DNA of 64,000 bases from Elizabethkingia sp. YR214 (GTDB lineage Bacteria > Bacteroidota > Bacteroidia > Flavobacteriales > Weeksellaceae). The DNA lies in contig NZ_QBUH01000005.1 in NCBI RefSeq assembly GCF_003058195.1, positions 407,692 to 471,691 of the forward strand, given 5' to 3'. The notes under the pieces are model-generated. The model was given only the letters and a program-made list of their open reading frames with translations, was not told the DNA's origin and did no database searches. This document shows positions 1 to 7,860 of this stretch, one piece after another (position 1 is the first letter of the stretch; each line of letters opens with the position of its first letter). The position numbers and the translations under genes were made by a program.

Positions 1-2
1 TT

Positions 3-560
3 AAAAATAGGAAAATCCCCAGATTTATTGATTTTGTAGCCATTGCTTTTGCAGTTCTTGGTACTTTTATATTAGTTACCCATGGCGATATGGGAAGGCT
101 GAATATTTCATCTACCGCATTATTCTTTGGTATAGCTTCGGCTTTTGCTCTTGCTATTTACACACTGCAACCTATAGCCCTGCTTAACAAATATAATTCG
201 GCGGTAATCATTGGTTGGGGAATGCTGATTGGTGGTATTGCTTTCTCATTTGTAAAGGCACCGTGGCAGGCCGAAGGACATTGGGATACACAATCCTATC
301 TTTATACAGCCTTCATCGTAATATTCGGAACATTAATTCCTTTCTATTTTTATCTGACAGCTGTTCAGCTTATTGGCGGGCAAAAAAGCAGTCTTCTGGC
401 ATCCGGCGAACCTTTGTCAGCAACAATTATTGCTGTAATGTGGTTACATGTACCTTTTACGTACATCGACTGGATCGGAAGTTTACTCATTATATCTACA
501 ATATTCCTGCTAAGCTACGAAACCAAAAAAGAAAAAAGCCTGCGTCTGTCGGGTACCTGA
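3..560 (+). CDS. EamA/DMT-family transporter, C-terminal part
   Basis: The reading frame is open from the left window edge, so the N-terminus lies outside. The visible 185 residues hold about five hydrophobic helices, including a run around residues 30-55 and another near the C-terminus. They end in a short Lys-rich cytoplasmic tail. The pattern (paired helices, a Gly-rich segment reading IGGQKSSLLASGEPLSA, and the motif family SLLASxEPLxA) is typical of the second EamA repeat of drug/metabolite transporters in the inner membrane. Such proteins export small metabolites; the substrate cannot be read from sequence. It points towards a convergent pseudogene on the opposite strand. Only the missing N-terminus limits the call. 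Confidence 0.85.
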   Translation, partial: KNRKIPRFIDFVAIAFAVLGTFILVTHGDMGRLNISSTALFFGIASAFALAIYTLQPIALLNKYNSAVIIGWGMLIGGIAFSFVKAPWQAEGHWDTQSYLYTAFIVIFGTLIPFYFYLTAVQLIGGQKSSLLASGEPLSATIIAVMWLHVPFTYIDWIGSLLIISTIFLLSYETKKEKSLRLSGT

Positions 561-591
561 TCCTCTATAAGCTTCAGGTTTTGGTCAAAAC

Positions 592-1548
592 TTATTCACA
601 CTTTGCTACGAATACTGATCCGGGAAGAGGTTTAAATTCTGGAACTGTTTTATTCTCAGATTTTATTTTGTCAAACTTCATTAAAACATCGGTATAATGA
701 AAGTCATCACTTTTATAATTTAAGCTTTTGGCTGGTGTATAAGGATTGACATAGACATTACGTACCGGATCATATTTGTATTGAGATATATCTATTTTTT
801 CGGACATATCATCATTAGTATTGTAAGCATAATTGACAAGTTTAAAATCTACATTATAAGCCATATCAAATGATTCTTCTAAAAACTGAAGCTCTTTTTC
901 ATTTTTAAAGAATTCTTTTATATTCTGCTTTTTAACAATTCCACCATCCGCATCGGATAAAGATTTTAACCCTTCTTTTTTTATCTCAAACCTGAATGGA
1001 TTATAAAAAAGACTCGGACTCATATATTGCACAATAAAATCGTTATATCCTGCTGTCTGGAAGTGCTGCATTATGTTTGGCACGTCCATCTGAGAAGGAT
1101 TTTCTGATTTCGTCTGATCTATAAAAGTCAAAATTTCGGGAAGCTCTTTGGAGCGATGTACATAAGGATAGTCAAAACAGTTTGCTTCTTTATTAAAAAG
1201 ACGCTTCATTTTATTTGGAAAGGCACCAATATAAATGTCATTAGAAGGATCATTTCCGGAAACCATTAACCGCATTTCACCTTTAATATCCGGATTTTTT
1301 CTGGCATAAAGATAAAACGATGCATCAGGATTTTTAGGTGTTAGTGTGATTATATTTTTATCAGTGCTCCATTTTCCCTTTATCAGTGTACCCATAGCAA
1401 CAACAAGGAATGTACTGTCTTTTTTGAGAATAAAAGAAACACCGCCCTTATTATAAACGCCCTCAATATCTGTATTTTTATATTAAGCAGATGTCAATAC
1501 ACTTGATATCAAAAGTAATATAACATATAACCTTGCCATAGTTTTCAT
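592..1548 (-). pseudogene. Secreted protein gene with a stop codon after the signal peptide
   Basis: A 267-residue frame is open from an internal ATG at 1395, but the same frame continues upstream without frameshift to an ATG at 1548. The upstream part encodes a clear signal peptide (MKTMARLYVILLLISSVLTSA). It is followed directly by TAA at 1485-1483 and then in-frame coding sequence (YKNTDIEGVYN...). Bacteroidota signal peptides very often end in SAQ, so the stop is most simply a CAA-to-TAA change. Without it the protein would be about 318 residues, exported, of unknown function. I do not recognise a family. Either the gene is dead, or a sequencing error made the stop. Translation from 1395 would give a protein without an export signal. 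Confidence 0.75.
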
Positions 1549-1652
1549 ACACTTGCTTTTATTGATTAAATATATGTTTTTTATTATGTTCCGGATGCAA
1601 AAAGCATATCTTTATTCAGCATAAAATCTAACCTTTAACTAAAATACTTTTT

Positions 1653-2081
1653 ATGAAGATCGAAACCAGTTCAGTAATTACAGAGAATCATGATGAAATC
1701 ATAACCGGCTTTCTAAATCAGTACAATCAGGAGCGTGCTGTTTCTTTTGAAGATGAAATTAATGAAGATGTCGAAATTGTAATCTATGATAACGGAAAGG
1801 TTGTTGGCGGAATCATTGGCCGTTCTTTGTGGGGCACATTAGAAATAAAACGCCTGGCTGTTCACCCGGACTACAGACACAAAGGTATAGGATCTAAACT
1901 GATATCTGCAGCAGAAACAGAGGCCAAAAGAAGAAAATGCAATTACCTGAGCTTAAATACATTTTCATATCAGGCTCCGGAATTTTATGAAAGATTAGGC
2001 TTTATAAAGATTGGAACCGAACAGGATTTCCCACGTGGGTTTTCCCGTTATTTTTATCAAAAGAAAATTATCTTTATTTAG
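1653..2081 (+). CDS. GNAT-family N-acetyltransferase
   Basis: This 142-residue protein has the usual length of a single-domain GNAT. The acetyl-CoA pyrophosphate-binding motif A is visible as HPDYRHKGIGSKLI at about residues 70-83. It is preceded by the beta-4 strand (LEIKRLAV) and followed by motif B (FYERLGFIKIG) at about 110-120. It would transfer acetyl from acetyl-CoA to an amine; the substrate is not predictable. The ATG is preceded by an A/T-rich leader. No operon partner is evident: the upstream gene is divergent and broken, and the next gene starts 120 bases later. Confidence 0.85.
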   Translation: MKIETSSVITENHDEIITGFLNQYNQERAVSFEDEINEDVEIVIYDNGKVVGGIIGRSLWGTLEIKRLAVHPDYRHKGIGSKLISAAETEAKRRKCNYLSLNTFSYQAPEFYERLGFIKIGTEQDFPRGFSRYFYQKKIIFI

Positions 2082-2201
2082 GCGAGTTAAAAATTTTATT
2101 TCCTAAAGAAAATCAGTCATTCACACTCCTTATTAGGCAGATTATTACCTAAATTTACGTAAATATCAAAATTCTTATTTCTCAAATACTATTTACAAAA
2201 A

Positions 2202-2900
2202 ATGACACATCATCATTTAGAAAAACATTATGTAAATCGTGTAGGATGGCTAAGAGCGGCTGTTCTTGGGGCTAATGACGGTATTCTGTCCACAACCAGC
2301 ATCACAATTGGTGTGGCTGCTGCTACGCCTTCCAGAGAAGCAATTATACTGGCTGCACTGGCAGGTCTTGTTGCTGGTGCAATGTCAATGGCTGCGGGAG
2401 AATATGTATCGGTAAGCTCTCAGGCCGATACAGAAAAAGCTGATTTGGAAAGGGAAGCTAAAGAATTGGAACGTATTCCTGAAATAGAGCTAAAAGAACT
2501 GGCTAAAATATATGAAAGCCGTGGTCTAAACCCTGAACTGGCTCTAAAGGTCGCTGAAGAATTAACTCAGCACGATGCTTTAGAAGCTCATGCCCGTGAC
2601 GAATTAGGTATTAACGAGATTACAACAGCAAGACCTTTGCAGGCTGCAGCTTCCTCATTTGCGTCGTTTACCGTAGGGGCAATATTACCGTTTCTGGTGG
2701 CTATATTTGCACCTATCCCTCAAATGCTTTATTATGAATATGGCTTTTCCATTATATTTCTTATGATTCTTGGTGCCGTCGCTGCTAAAGCCGGAGGTTC
2801 TAAAATAAGTACTGCGGTGATAAGAATTTGTTTCTGGGGTACTGCTGCTATGGCACTAACTGCACTAGTCGGCTATTTATTCGGAGTCAATGCTTCTTAA
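2202..2900 (+). CDS. VIT1/CCC1-family Fe2+/Mn2+ transporter
   Basis: The 232-residue protein matches the VIT (DUF125) family in length and order of elements. There is a His-rich start (MTHHHLEKHY), a first helix beginning GWLRAAVLGANDGILSTTS, a second helix with GAMSMAAGEYVSVSSQ, a charged cytoplasmic metal-binding segment (about residues 75-135, rich in Glu), and three C-terminal helices. The NDGI and AGEYVS motifs are family hallmarks. Family members move ferrous iron or manganese out of the cytosol. The gene is followed 18 bases later by a small DMT gene on the same strand, so the two may be co-transcribed. Confidence 0.9.
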   Translation: MTHHHLEKHYVNRVGWLRAAVLGANDGILSTTSITIGVAAATPSREAIILAALAGLVAGAMSMAAGEYVSVSSQADTEKADLEREAKELERIPEIELKELAKIYESRGLNPELALKVAEELTQHDALEAHARDELGINEITTARPLQAAASSFASFTVGAILPFLVAIFAPIPQMLYYEYGFSIIFLMILGAVAAKAGGSKISTAVIRICFWGTAAMALTALVGYLFGVNAS

Positions 2901-2918
2901 ACTAAATATTAATTTGTG

Positions 2919-3335
2919 ATGTGGTGGATCTATGCACTTCTCTCTGCTTTATTTGCTTCTCTTACAGCAATATTTGCCAAAATAGGTGTTTCTAATATAA
3001 ATTCTAACCTTGCTACTGCAATTCGTACAGTGGTTGTACTGGTTATGATATGGGGAATTGTTATTTTCCGTGGGGAGACAAAAGGAATAGTCAGTCTCTC
3101 GAAAACCAATATTATATTTTTAGCAATATCCGGAATAGCAACCGGATTATCCTGGATATTCTATTTTAAAGCTTTACAAATGGGAGACGTATCTAAAGTA
3201 GCTCCTATAGACAAATTAAGTATAGCTCTCACTATTATATTGGCTGCTGTATTTCTGCGCGAATCTATAGACACCAAAACAGCAATTGGTGCAGGATTAA
3301 TTATTGCCGGAACAATTGTTTTATTACTAAAGTAA
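2919..3335 (+). CDS. Single-repeat EamA/DMT transporter
   Basis: This 138-residue membrane protein has about five hydrophobic helices and corresponds to one EamA repeat, half the usual 280-300 residues. Motifs such as LSALFASLTAIFAKIGV at the start and SWIFYFKALQMGDVSKVAPIDKLS in the middle are typical of the short EamA family related to EmrE-like transporters, which act as dimers. An in-frame GTG lies three bases upstream; the ATG at 2919 is the likelier start. The gene ends one base before a convergent small gene. It is separate from the partial EamA gene at the window edge, not a fragment of it. Confidence 0.85.
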   Translation: MWWIYALLSALFASLTAIFAKIGVSNINSNLATAIRTVVVLVMIWGIVIFRGETKGIVSLSKTNIIFLAISGIATGLSWIFYFKALQMGDVSKVAPIDKLSIALTIILAAVFLRESIDTKTAIGAGLIIAGTIVLLLK

Positions 3336-3569
3336 TTAGTTCTGTGATAACTTCTCAGCGAATGTTTTATTGAAGACTTCTTTATCTTCTTTCAACTGCT
3401 CTATTGTTTGTGGCAATATATAAGTCGTTACAACCTTTTCATCCTTGTCCAGAAAGATAATCTGCTTCTCTTCTCCATCTATCATTTTCTCGAAAACGTC
3501 CCACATAGAAGCATCCTGTAGCTTCAGTAATTCAAAAAACTCCTCGGTTCTTATCTGAATATTTTTCAT
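3336..3569 (-). CDS. Conserved hypothetical protein, 77 aa
   Basis: A short acidic soluble protein of 77 residues with no signal peptide or membrane segment. I do not recognise a domain. It shows alternating charged helices (RTEEFFELLKLQDASMWDVFEKM) and a two-stranded segment (KQIIFLDKDEKVVTTYIL). The gene lies in line with and upstream of nothing on its own strand except the peroxidase gene further right, which reads towards it with a 19-base gap (3569 to 3589), so it may be the last gene of that unit. Its end abuts the convergent EamA gene. Codon use looks native. Confidence 0.65.
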   Translation of the reverse strand: MKNIQIRTEEFFELLKLQDASMWDVFEKMIDGEEKQIIFLDKDEKVVTTYILPQTIEQLKEDKEVFNKTFAEKLSQN

Positions 3570-3588
3570 GCTGCAAAAATAAAAAAGC

Positions 3589-5394
3589 TTATTGATCTGT
3601 CAAAGCTCCCATGAAGGATATAATTTTATTTTTTTCTTCCGGTGTAAGATTCAACTGATCTTCGGGCAATGTTTGATTATCTAACTTGAAACCAAAACCT
3701 TTTCCGCCTCCCTGATTGTAAAAATCCATTACATCCATTAGTGTAGGATAGCCACCATTGTGCATATAAGGCCCTGTTTGTGTAATATTACGCAGCGTAG
3801 GAGTTTTAAAAGCAAATTGCAACTGTCCAATAGTTTCATGAAAGCGACCACGACCCAAATCTGAATCCAGTTTTTTATTTTTACTATTTTCTGCAACACC
3901 TAATACTTCAGATTCCGTTTTAGAAAATTCCGGAGGTACTGTACCGTTAAAAAGCGGAATAAAATGACAGGTGGCACACTTCCCCTTTCCAACAAATAAG
4001 TTAAAACCTTCTTTCTCTGCTTTCGTTAATGTTTCTTTTCCTCGAAATTGTTGATCGAATCTGGAATTAAATACAGACAGAGAACGAATATAACTTGCCA
4101 AAGCATTTTTCACCTGCCAATCTTCAATTGCTTTTTCTTTTTTATATACTCTTTGAAACTCTTCTGTATAAAACTTATCTTTATTAAGCTTTACAACAAT
4201 ATCTTTCAGATTTCCGTGCATTTCTTCTTTATTTGAAATTACGTCTACACTTTGCCCTTCAAGATCTTCCCTGCGCATATCCCAAAATTGTCCGTGTTGG
4301 AAATTGGCATAATTAAGTGAGGGAGCATTTCTTAATAAAGGATTTCCTGCCAAAGATGCTGACTTAGGCAATCCATCTGTAAAAGCTTTTTCGGGTAAAT
4401 GACAGGAGACACAAGCTCTTTGATTATTTCCTGATAATCTTTTTTCATAAAAAAGTTTTTCACCAAGGTTTGCTTTAGCATCAGTTAGTTTATAATCCTG
4501 TCCCGGAACAAATGCATCTGCATTAAAGGCATTCTGAGCAAAAATTGTCGGAGCTATATCTTTCACTACTTTTCCCACTTCTACATTAGGAATTTTATCC
4601 GCATTTTTCAGCTCAAATAGCTTTTCAGAAATTGTATTCAGATGCTGGGTAATGAATGTTAAATAATCGAATTGGTTTCTATTAGAACCAGATTTTTTAA
4701 TAAAAGATTTCGCTTGGATAATGGCTACATGTAAAGCTTTTAATTCTTTTTTAGATTGAATATTCTTCTCCAGTATTTTCAATGCAGATTCTACCCCATT
4801 CAGGGAATATATAACTTCAGTAATTGCTTTTCCGGAAACAGGCGTATCAAATCCGGTGACACCAAGTGTTGTAATTCTGAATATTTCAGAACGAAGCGCA
4901 TCGAAAGTTTGCGAAAGGTTAATCTGATTGACATCGAAATAAGTCTCGATTGCTGTAGATTTATTTTGTAGTTTTTTTAGATATCTCAAGACCTGCTCTC
5001 TATTTTCTTCTTCATATTGGGGATAAAAATATTCTTCAAGAACCTGCAATCCTTCGGCTTCCAGAATTGTATTTTCTTCAATTTCCACCTCATCCAGTGC
5101 AGGCCCGTTTACGAATCGCTCTGTATGTGGCTGAAAATAAGCAACAGCCCATTCCATTTTTTTATATTCAGCCCGAAGATCATCAAACTGCTTTTGTAGA
5201 ACACCTGCATTTATATTACCCCTTTGTACTTCTGTTATCAACTGTTGTATTTTCTGTTGAAAGCTGAGATTGGTTACCAAAATATATTTCTGAACACTTC
5301 CTAAATGTTCAGAAACAGGTTCTGGATTATTTTTTTTACAGGCAAATATGACTAGTAATAACAAGATTGATAGTGAGTATAAAAGCTTTTTCAT
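3589..5394 (-). CDS. Di-heme cytochrome c peroxidase (MauG/CcpA family) lipoprotein
   Basis: The 601-residue protein starts with a lipoprotein signal (MKKLLYSLSILLLLVIFACKK), so I chose ATG 5394 over an upstream in-frame ATG at 5421 that would bury the signal. The C-terminal half holds two CxxCH haem-attachment motifs, CVSCH and CATCH. The surrounding sequence is typical of bacterial di-haem peroxidases: LGEKLFYEKRLSGNNQRACVSCH, NAPSLNYANFQHGQFWDMR, and the end TPTLRNITQTGPYMHNG. The N-terminal 280 residues are helical and not haem-binding, an extension found in Bacteroidota members. It likely reduces peroxide in the periplasm with electrons from small cytochromes. It lies 63 bases downstream of the PhoX-like gene. 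Confidence 0.9.
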   Translation of the reverse strand: MKKLLYSLSILLLLVIFACKKNNPEPVSEHLGSVQKYILVTNLSFQQKIQQLITEVQRGNINAGVLQKQFDDLRAEYKKMEWAVAYFQPHTERFVNGPALDEVEIEENTILEAEGLQVLEEYFYPQYEEENREQVLRYLKKLQNKSTAIETYFDVNQINLSQTFDALRSEIFRITTLGVTGFDTPVSGKAITEVIYSLNGVESALKILEKNIQSKKELKALHVAIIQAKSFIKKSGSNRNQFDYLTFITQHLNTISEKLFELKNADKIPNVEVGKVVKDIAPTIFAQNAFNADAFVPGQDYKLTDAKANLGEKLFYEKRLSGNNQRACVSCHLPEKAFTDGLPKSASLAGNPLLRNAPSLNYANFQHGQFWDMRREDLEGQSVDVISNKEEMHGNLKDIVVKLNKDKFYTEEFQRVYKKEKAIEDWQVKNALASYIRSLSVFNSRFDQQFRGKETLTKAEKEGFNLFVGKGKCATCHFIPLFNGTVPPEFSKTESEVLGVAENSKNKKLDSDLGRGRFHETIGQLQFAFKTPTLRNITQTGPYMHNGGYPTLMDVMDFYNQGGGKGFGFKLDNQTLPEDQLNLTPEEKNKIISFMGALTDQ

Positions 5395-5457
5395 GGAAAA
5401 ATATAAAATTGCCTGAAACACCGTATAAATGCTTCAGGCAAAAAGTAAAATAAAAAA

Positions 5458-6936
5458 TTATCGTTGTACGTTGCGGATAAGAACAATTTGTCCTCCTTCC
5501 TTATTATTATTCACCCCGGCTCCATCTGCATTAACAAATTTGGAACTTTGCCATGTATGTGAGTGAATGTTAACCGCAAAGGTATTTGGTATACCAATAA
5601 CATCTGAAACATCTACCATAGCACCAAACTCCCAAGATCCAAACTTCTGTAAGTTTCCAGATTGATTGTAAGCTGTCTGCCATGCACTGTTATTCCTATC
5701 ATGTTTCATGTTTAACCAAGGCTTATATGTTTTGGACGCAATACTGTACTGCCAGATATACGAATCGTGTGCAGCTGCTTTGTAATAAGAGTCTCCGTCT
5801 TCCTGGATGTAAACATAATTTTCTGTTACACAAAGATTATCAGGATTGATTAGATTTCTACCCGGATCTGAATCTCCTTCTGCAACTACTTCTAGCTTAC
5901 CTGTCAGCATATTATTAGAATTAAGCACAAGTTTGTAAACTCTCCCCCACATAGTGAATCCTTCTGTTGGCATTGAACCATCAGCAGACTGACCTGTGGC
6001 TGTAAAGTAAATCTCGCGTCCATTACCTTTACCTTTTCTGTAGTCTACATCTTCAACACGGGAAAAACGAATTGCCTGATTATCTATATTTTTTTGGTTA
6101 ATCTCTTTACCTGTTAGGTTTTTAGCATTCGGAATTTCAACAAACTCTACATCGTATGAGCTTCCTTTTTTAATATTAGTCTCTGTATAATCATTATCTT
6201 TTCTTTTTAATGAATATAGTTTTCCGTTATCTAAATCGCCTTGTCTGTCTGCAACATACATTATCAGCTGCCCGGCGGACTGATGTTTTGTATCATAACT
6301 TTGATCTTCACCTATTACTATATATGATTTTCCATTAGATACATCGGAAGGTAATGGCACCGCATTTTCCATAGAAGCTTTACCTAAAGCGGGCTTGACT
6401 CTGGACTTATCAGATTTTTGTCCTGCACTACCTAAAGGATTGATCGCATGTACCATACTTTCCTCTCCAGATTCACCCGCTGTTAAAAACGCACTAAATC
6501 CGTGTTCCTGAGGTGTTGCAAGAGTTGCAGAACACAATCTTGTAATTCCTCCGATTCCATCTACTATATATTCGCCTTTTACAGGTTTGAAAGTTTTATC
6601 CAAATAAACTCTGGAAACCGATTGAGTGATTTCGTGGTTGGTAATCATAATATACCCTTCTCCTGTAGGATCTTTCATAATCCCCATTCCATCTGGTTGT
6701 CCGGCGAAAACGAAATCAGGAGTGTCCTTTAACACATCCGAACTTGAGATTAGTGTAGTAATATTAAGATTTTCAAATCCCGACATTGGATAAACAAATG
6801 CAGGTTCTTTGGAAAAATTCTCGAGTTTAATATTCGGATTTATTTGCTCACTAGGCTTGTCATTATCATTATTACAGCTAGATAATGCAAATGAAACAGC
6901 CGCTAAACCGAATAAGATTGTTTTTGTTCCTTTCAT
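5458..6936 (-). CDS. PhoX-like phosphatase / DUF839 lipoprotein
   Basis: The 492-residue protein has a lipoprotein signal peptide ending in LSSC at about residue 20. It carries features of the PhoX (DUF839) beta-propeller family: an early GYIMITNHE motif, an MENAVPL segment, GEDQSYDTKHQ, a GREIYFTATGQ strand, and NPDNLCVTENYVYIQEDG near residue 370. PhoX enzymes are calcium/iron-dependent phosphomonoesterases outside the cytoplasm; whether this member is active cannot be judged here. A TAnnTTTG element lies 24 bases upstream of the ATG. The peroxidase gene follows on the same strand. Confidence 0.75.
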   Translation of the reverse strand: MKGTKTILFGLAAVSFALSSCNNDNDKPSEQINPNIKLENFSKEPAFVYPMSGFENLNITTLISSSDVLKDTPDFVFAGQPDGMGIMKDPTGEGYIMITNHEITQSVSRVYLDKTFKPVKGEYIVDGIGGITRLCSATLATPQEHGFSAFLTAGESGEESMVHAINPLGSAGQKSDKSRVKPALGKASMENAVPLPSDVSNGKSYIVIGEDQSYDTKHQSAGQLIMYVADRQGDLDNGKLYSLKRKDNDYTETNIKKGSSYDVEFVEIPNAKNLTGKEINQKNIDNQAIRFSRVEDVDYRKGKGNGREIYFTATGQSADGSMPTEGFTMWGRVYKLVLNSNNMLTGKLEVVAEGDSDPGRNLINPDNLCVTENYVYIQEDGDSYYKAAAHDSYIWQYSIASKTYKPWLNMKHDRNNSAWQTAYNQSGNLQKFGSWEFGAMVDVSDVIGIPNTFAVNIHSHTWQSSKFVNADGAGVNNNKEGGQIVLIRNVQR

Positions 6937-6959
6937 TTTTATTTATTTTTATTTCCGGA

Positions 6960-6967
6960 CAAAAATA
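6960..6967 (-). promoter_or_regulatory. Promoter -7 element for the PhoX-like gene
   Basis: On the minus strand the sequence is TATTTTTG, matching the Bacteroidota -7 consensus TAnnTTTG. It sits 24 bases before the ATG at 6936. No good -33 TTTG is visible at the usual spacing. Confidence 0.45.
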
Positions 6968-7047
6968 TCTTTCCATTGTGAACTGAATTTTAACAAAATA
7001 TTATAATATATTAAAAAAAGCTTAATTATATTGATTATAAATAAAAG

Positions 7048-7077
7048 AAGGCGTAAAACCCATAGATTTTACGCCTT
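7048..7077 (-). terminator. Intrinsic terminator after clpP
   Basis: An 11-bp perfect inverted repeat (AAGGCGTAAAA and its complement) encloses an 8-base loop. On the minus strand it is followed by a T-rich run (TCTTTTATTTAT). It lies 30 bases past the clpP stop codon. Confidence 0.85.
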
Positions 7078-7106
7078 CCTTCTAAACAAATATGCTACGA
7101 AAAAAA

Positions 7107-7790
7107 TTATTTTTCTTCTTTACGCTGTAATACCTCGTCTACCATACCGAAGCTTTTTGCTTCTTCGGAAGTCATCCAGTAATCTCTGTCGGAAGATTTC
7201 TCTACCCATTCGTAAGTCTGACCTGAGTGGTGAGCGATAATATCGTATAATTCTGTTTTTAATTTCAACATTTCACGAAGGTTGATTTCCATATCGGAAG
7301 CCACCCCTTGAGCACCTCCGCTTGGCTGGTGAATCATAACTCTTGAATGCTTAAGAGCAGAACGCTTACCTTTTTCTCCGGCTACTAATAATACAGCACC
7401 CATAGACGCTGCCATACCTGTACAGATTGTAGCAACATCTGGTTTAATAATCTGCATTGTATCATATATTCCTAATCCGGCATATACACTACCTCCGGGA
7501 GAGTTGATATAGATCTGAATATCTTTAGCTGGATCAGCACTTTCCAGGAATAATAGCTGAGCCGTTACAATGTTGGCAACCTGATCATCGATTCCTGTTC
7601 CAAGGAAGATAATTCTGTCCATCATCAAACGGGAAAAAACGTCCATTTGCGCTACATTTAGACGACGCTCCTCCATAATGTATGGCGTTAAATTGGTTGG
7701 ACCATATATACCCATATACTGATCAGCAGCAAGACCATTCACTCCAAGGTGTTTTACTGCGTAATCTCTAAATTCTTTTTTAATATCCAT
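7107..7790 (-). CDS. clpP: ATP-dependent Clp protease proteolytic subunit
   Basis: ClpP forms the tetradecameric serine protease barrel that degrades unfolded proteins delivered by ClpX or ClpA/C. The 227-residue length is normal for Bacteroidota. The active site is intact: Ser129 in MAASMGAVLLVAG, His154 in VMIHQPSGGAQG, and Asp203 in SDRDYWMTSEEA. The NSPGGSVYAGLGIYD oxyanion strand is also present. The N-terminal 30 residues form the short propeptide region. The gene is followed by a strong terminator and lies 70 bases downstream of dnaG on the same strand. Confidence 0.97.
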   Translation of the reverse strand: MDIKKEFRDYAVKHLGVNGLAADQYMGIYGPTNLTPYIMEERRLNVAQMDVFSRLMMDRIIFLGTGIDDQVANIVTAQLLFLESADPAKDIQIYINSPGGSVYAGLGIYDTMQIIKPDVATICTGMAASMGAVLLVAGEKGKRSALKHSRVMIHQPSGGAQGVASDMEINLREMLKLKTELYDIIAHHSGQTYEWVEKSSDRDYWMTSEEAKSFGMVDEVLQRKEEK

Positions 7791-7860
7791 TGAATTAATT
7801 TTTCTATTGTGTTACTAATTTTGTTCCAAACGAATATACGGACATTCTGGCAGAAATTAA

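Noticed and set aside
3..3335. The two EamA genes as halves of one disrupted transporter
   Set aside because: Three other genes lie between them, and the second is a complete single-repeat protein with its own start.
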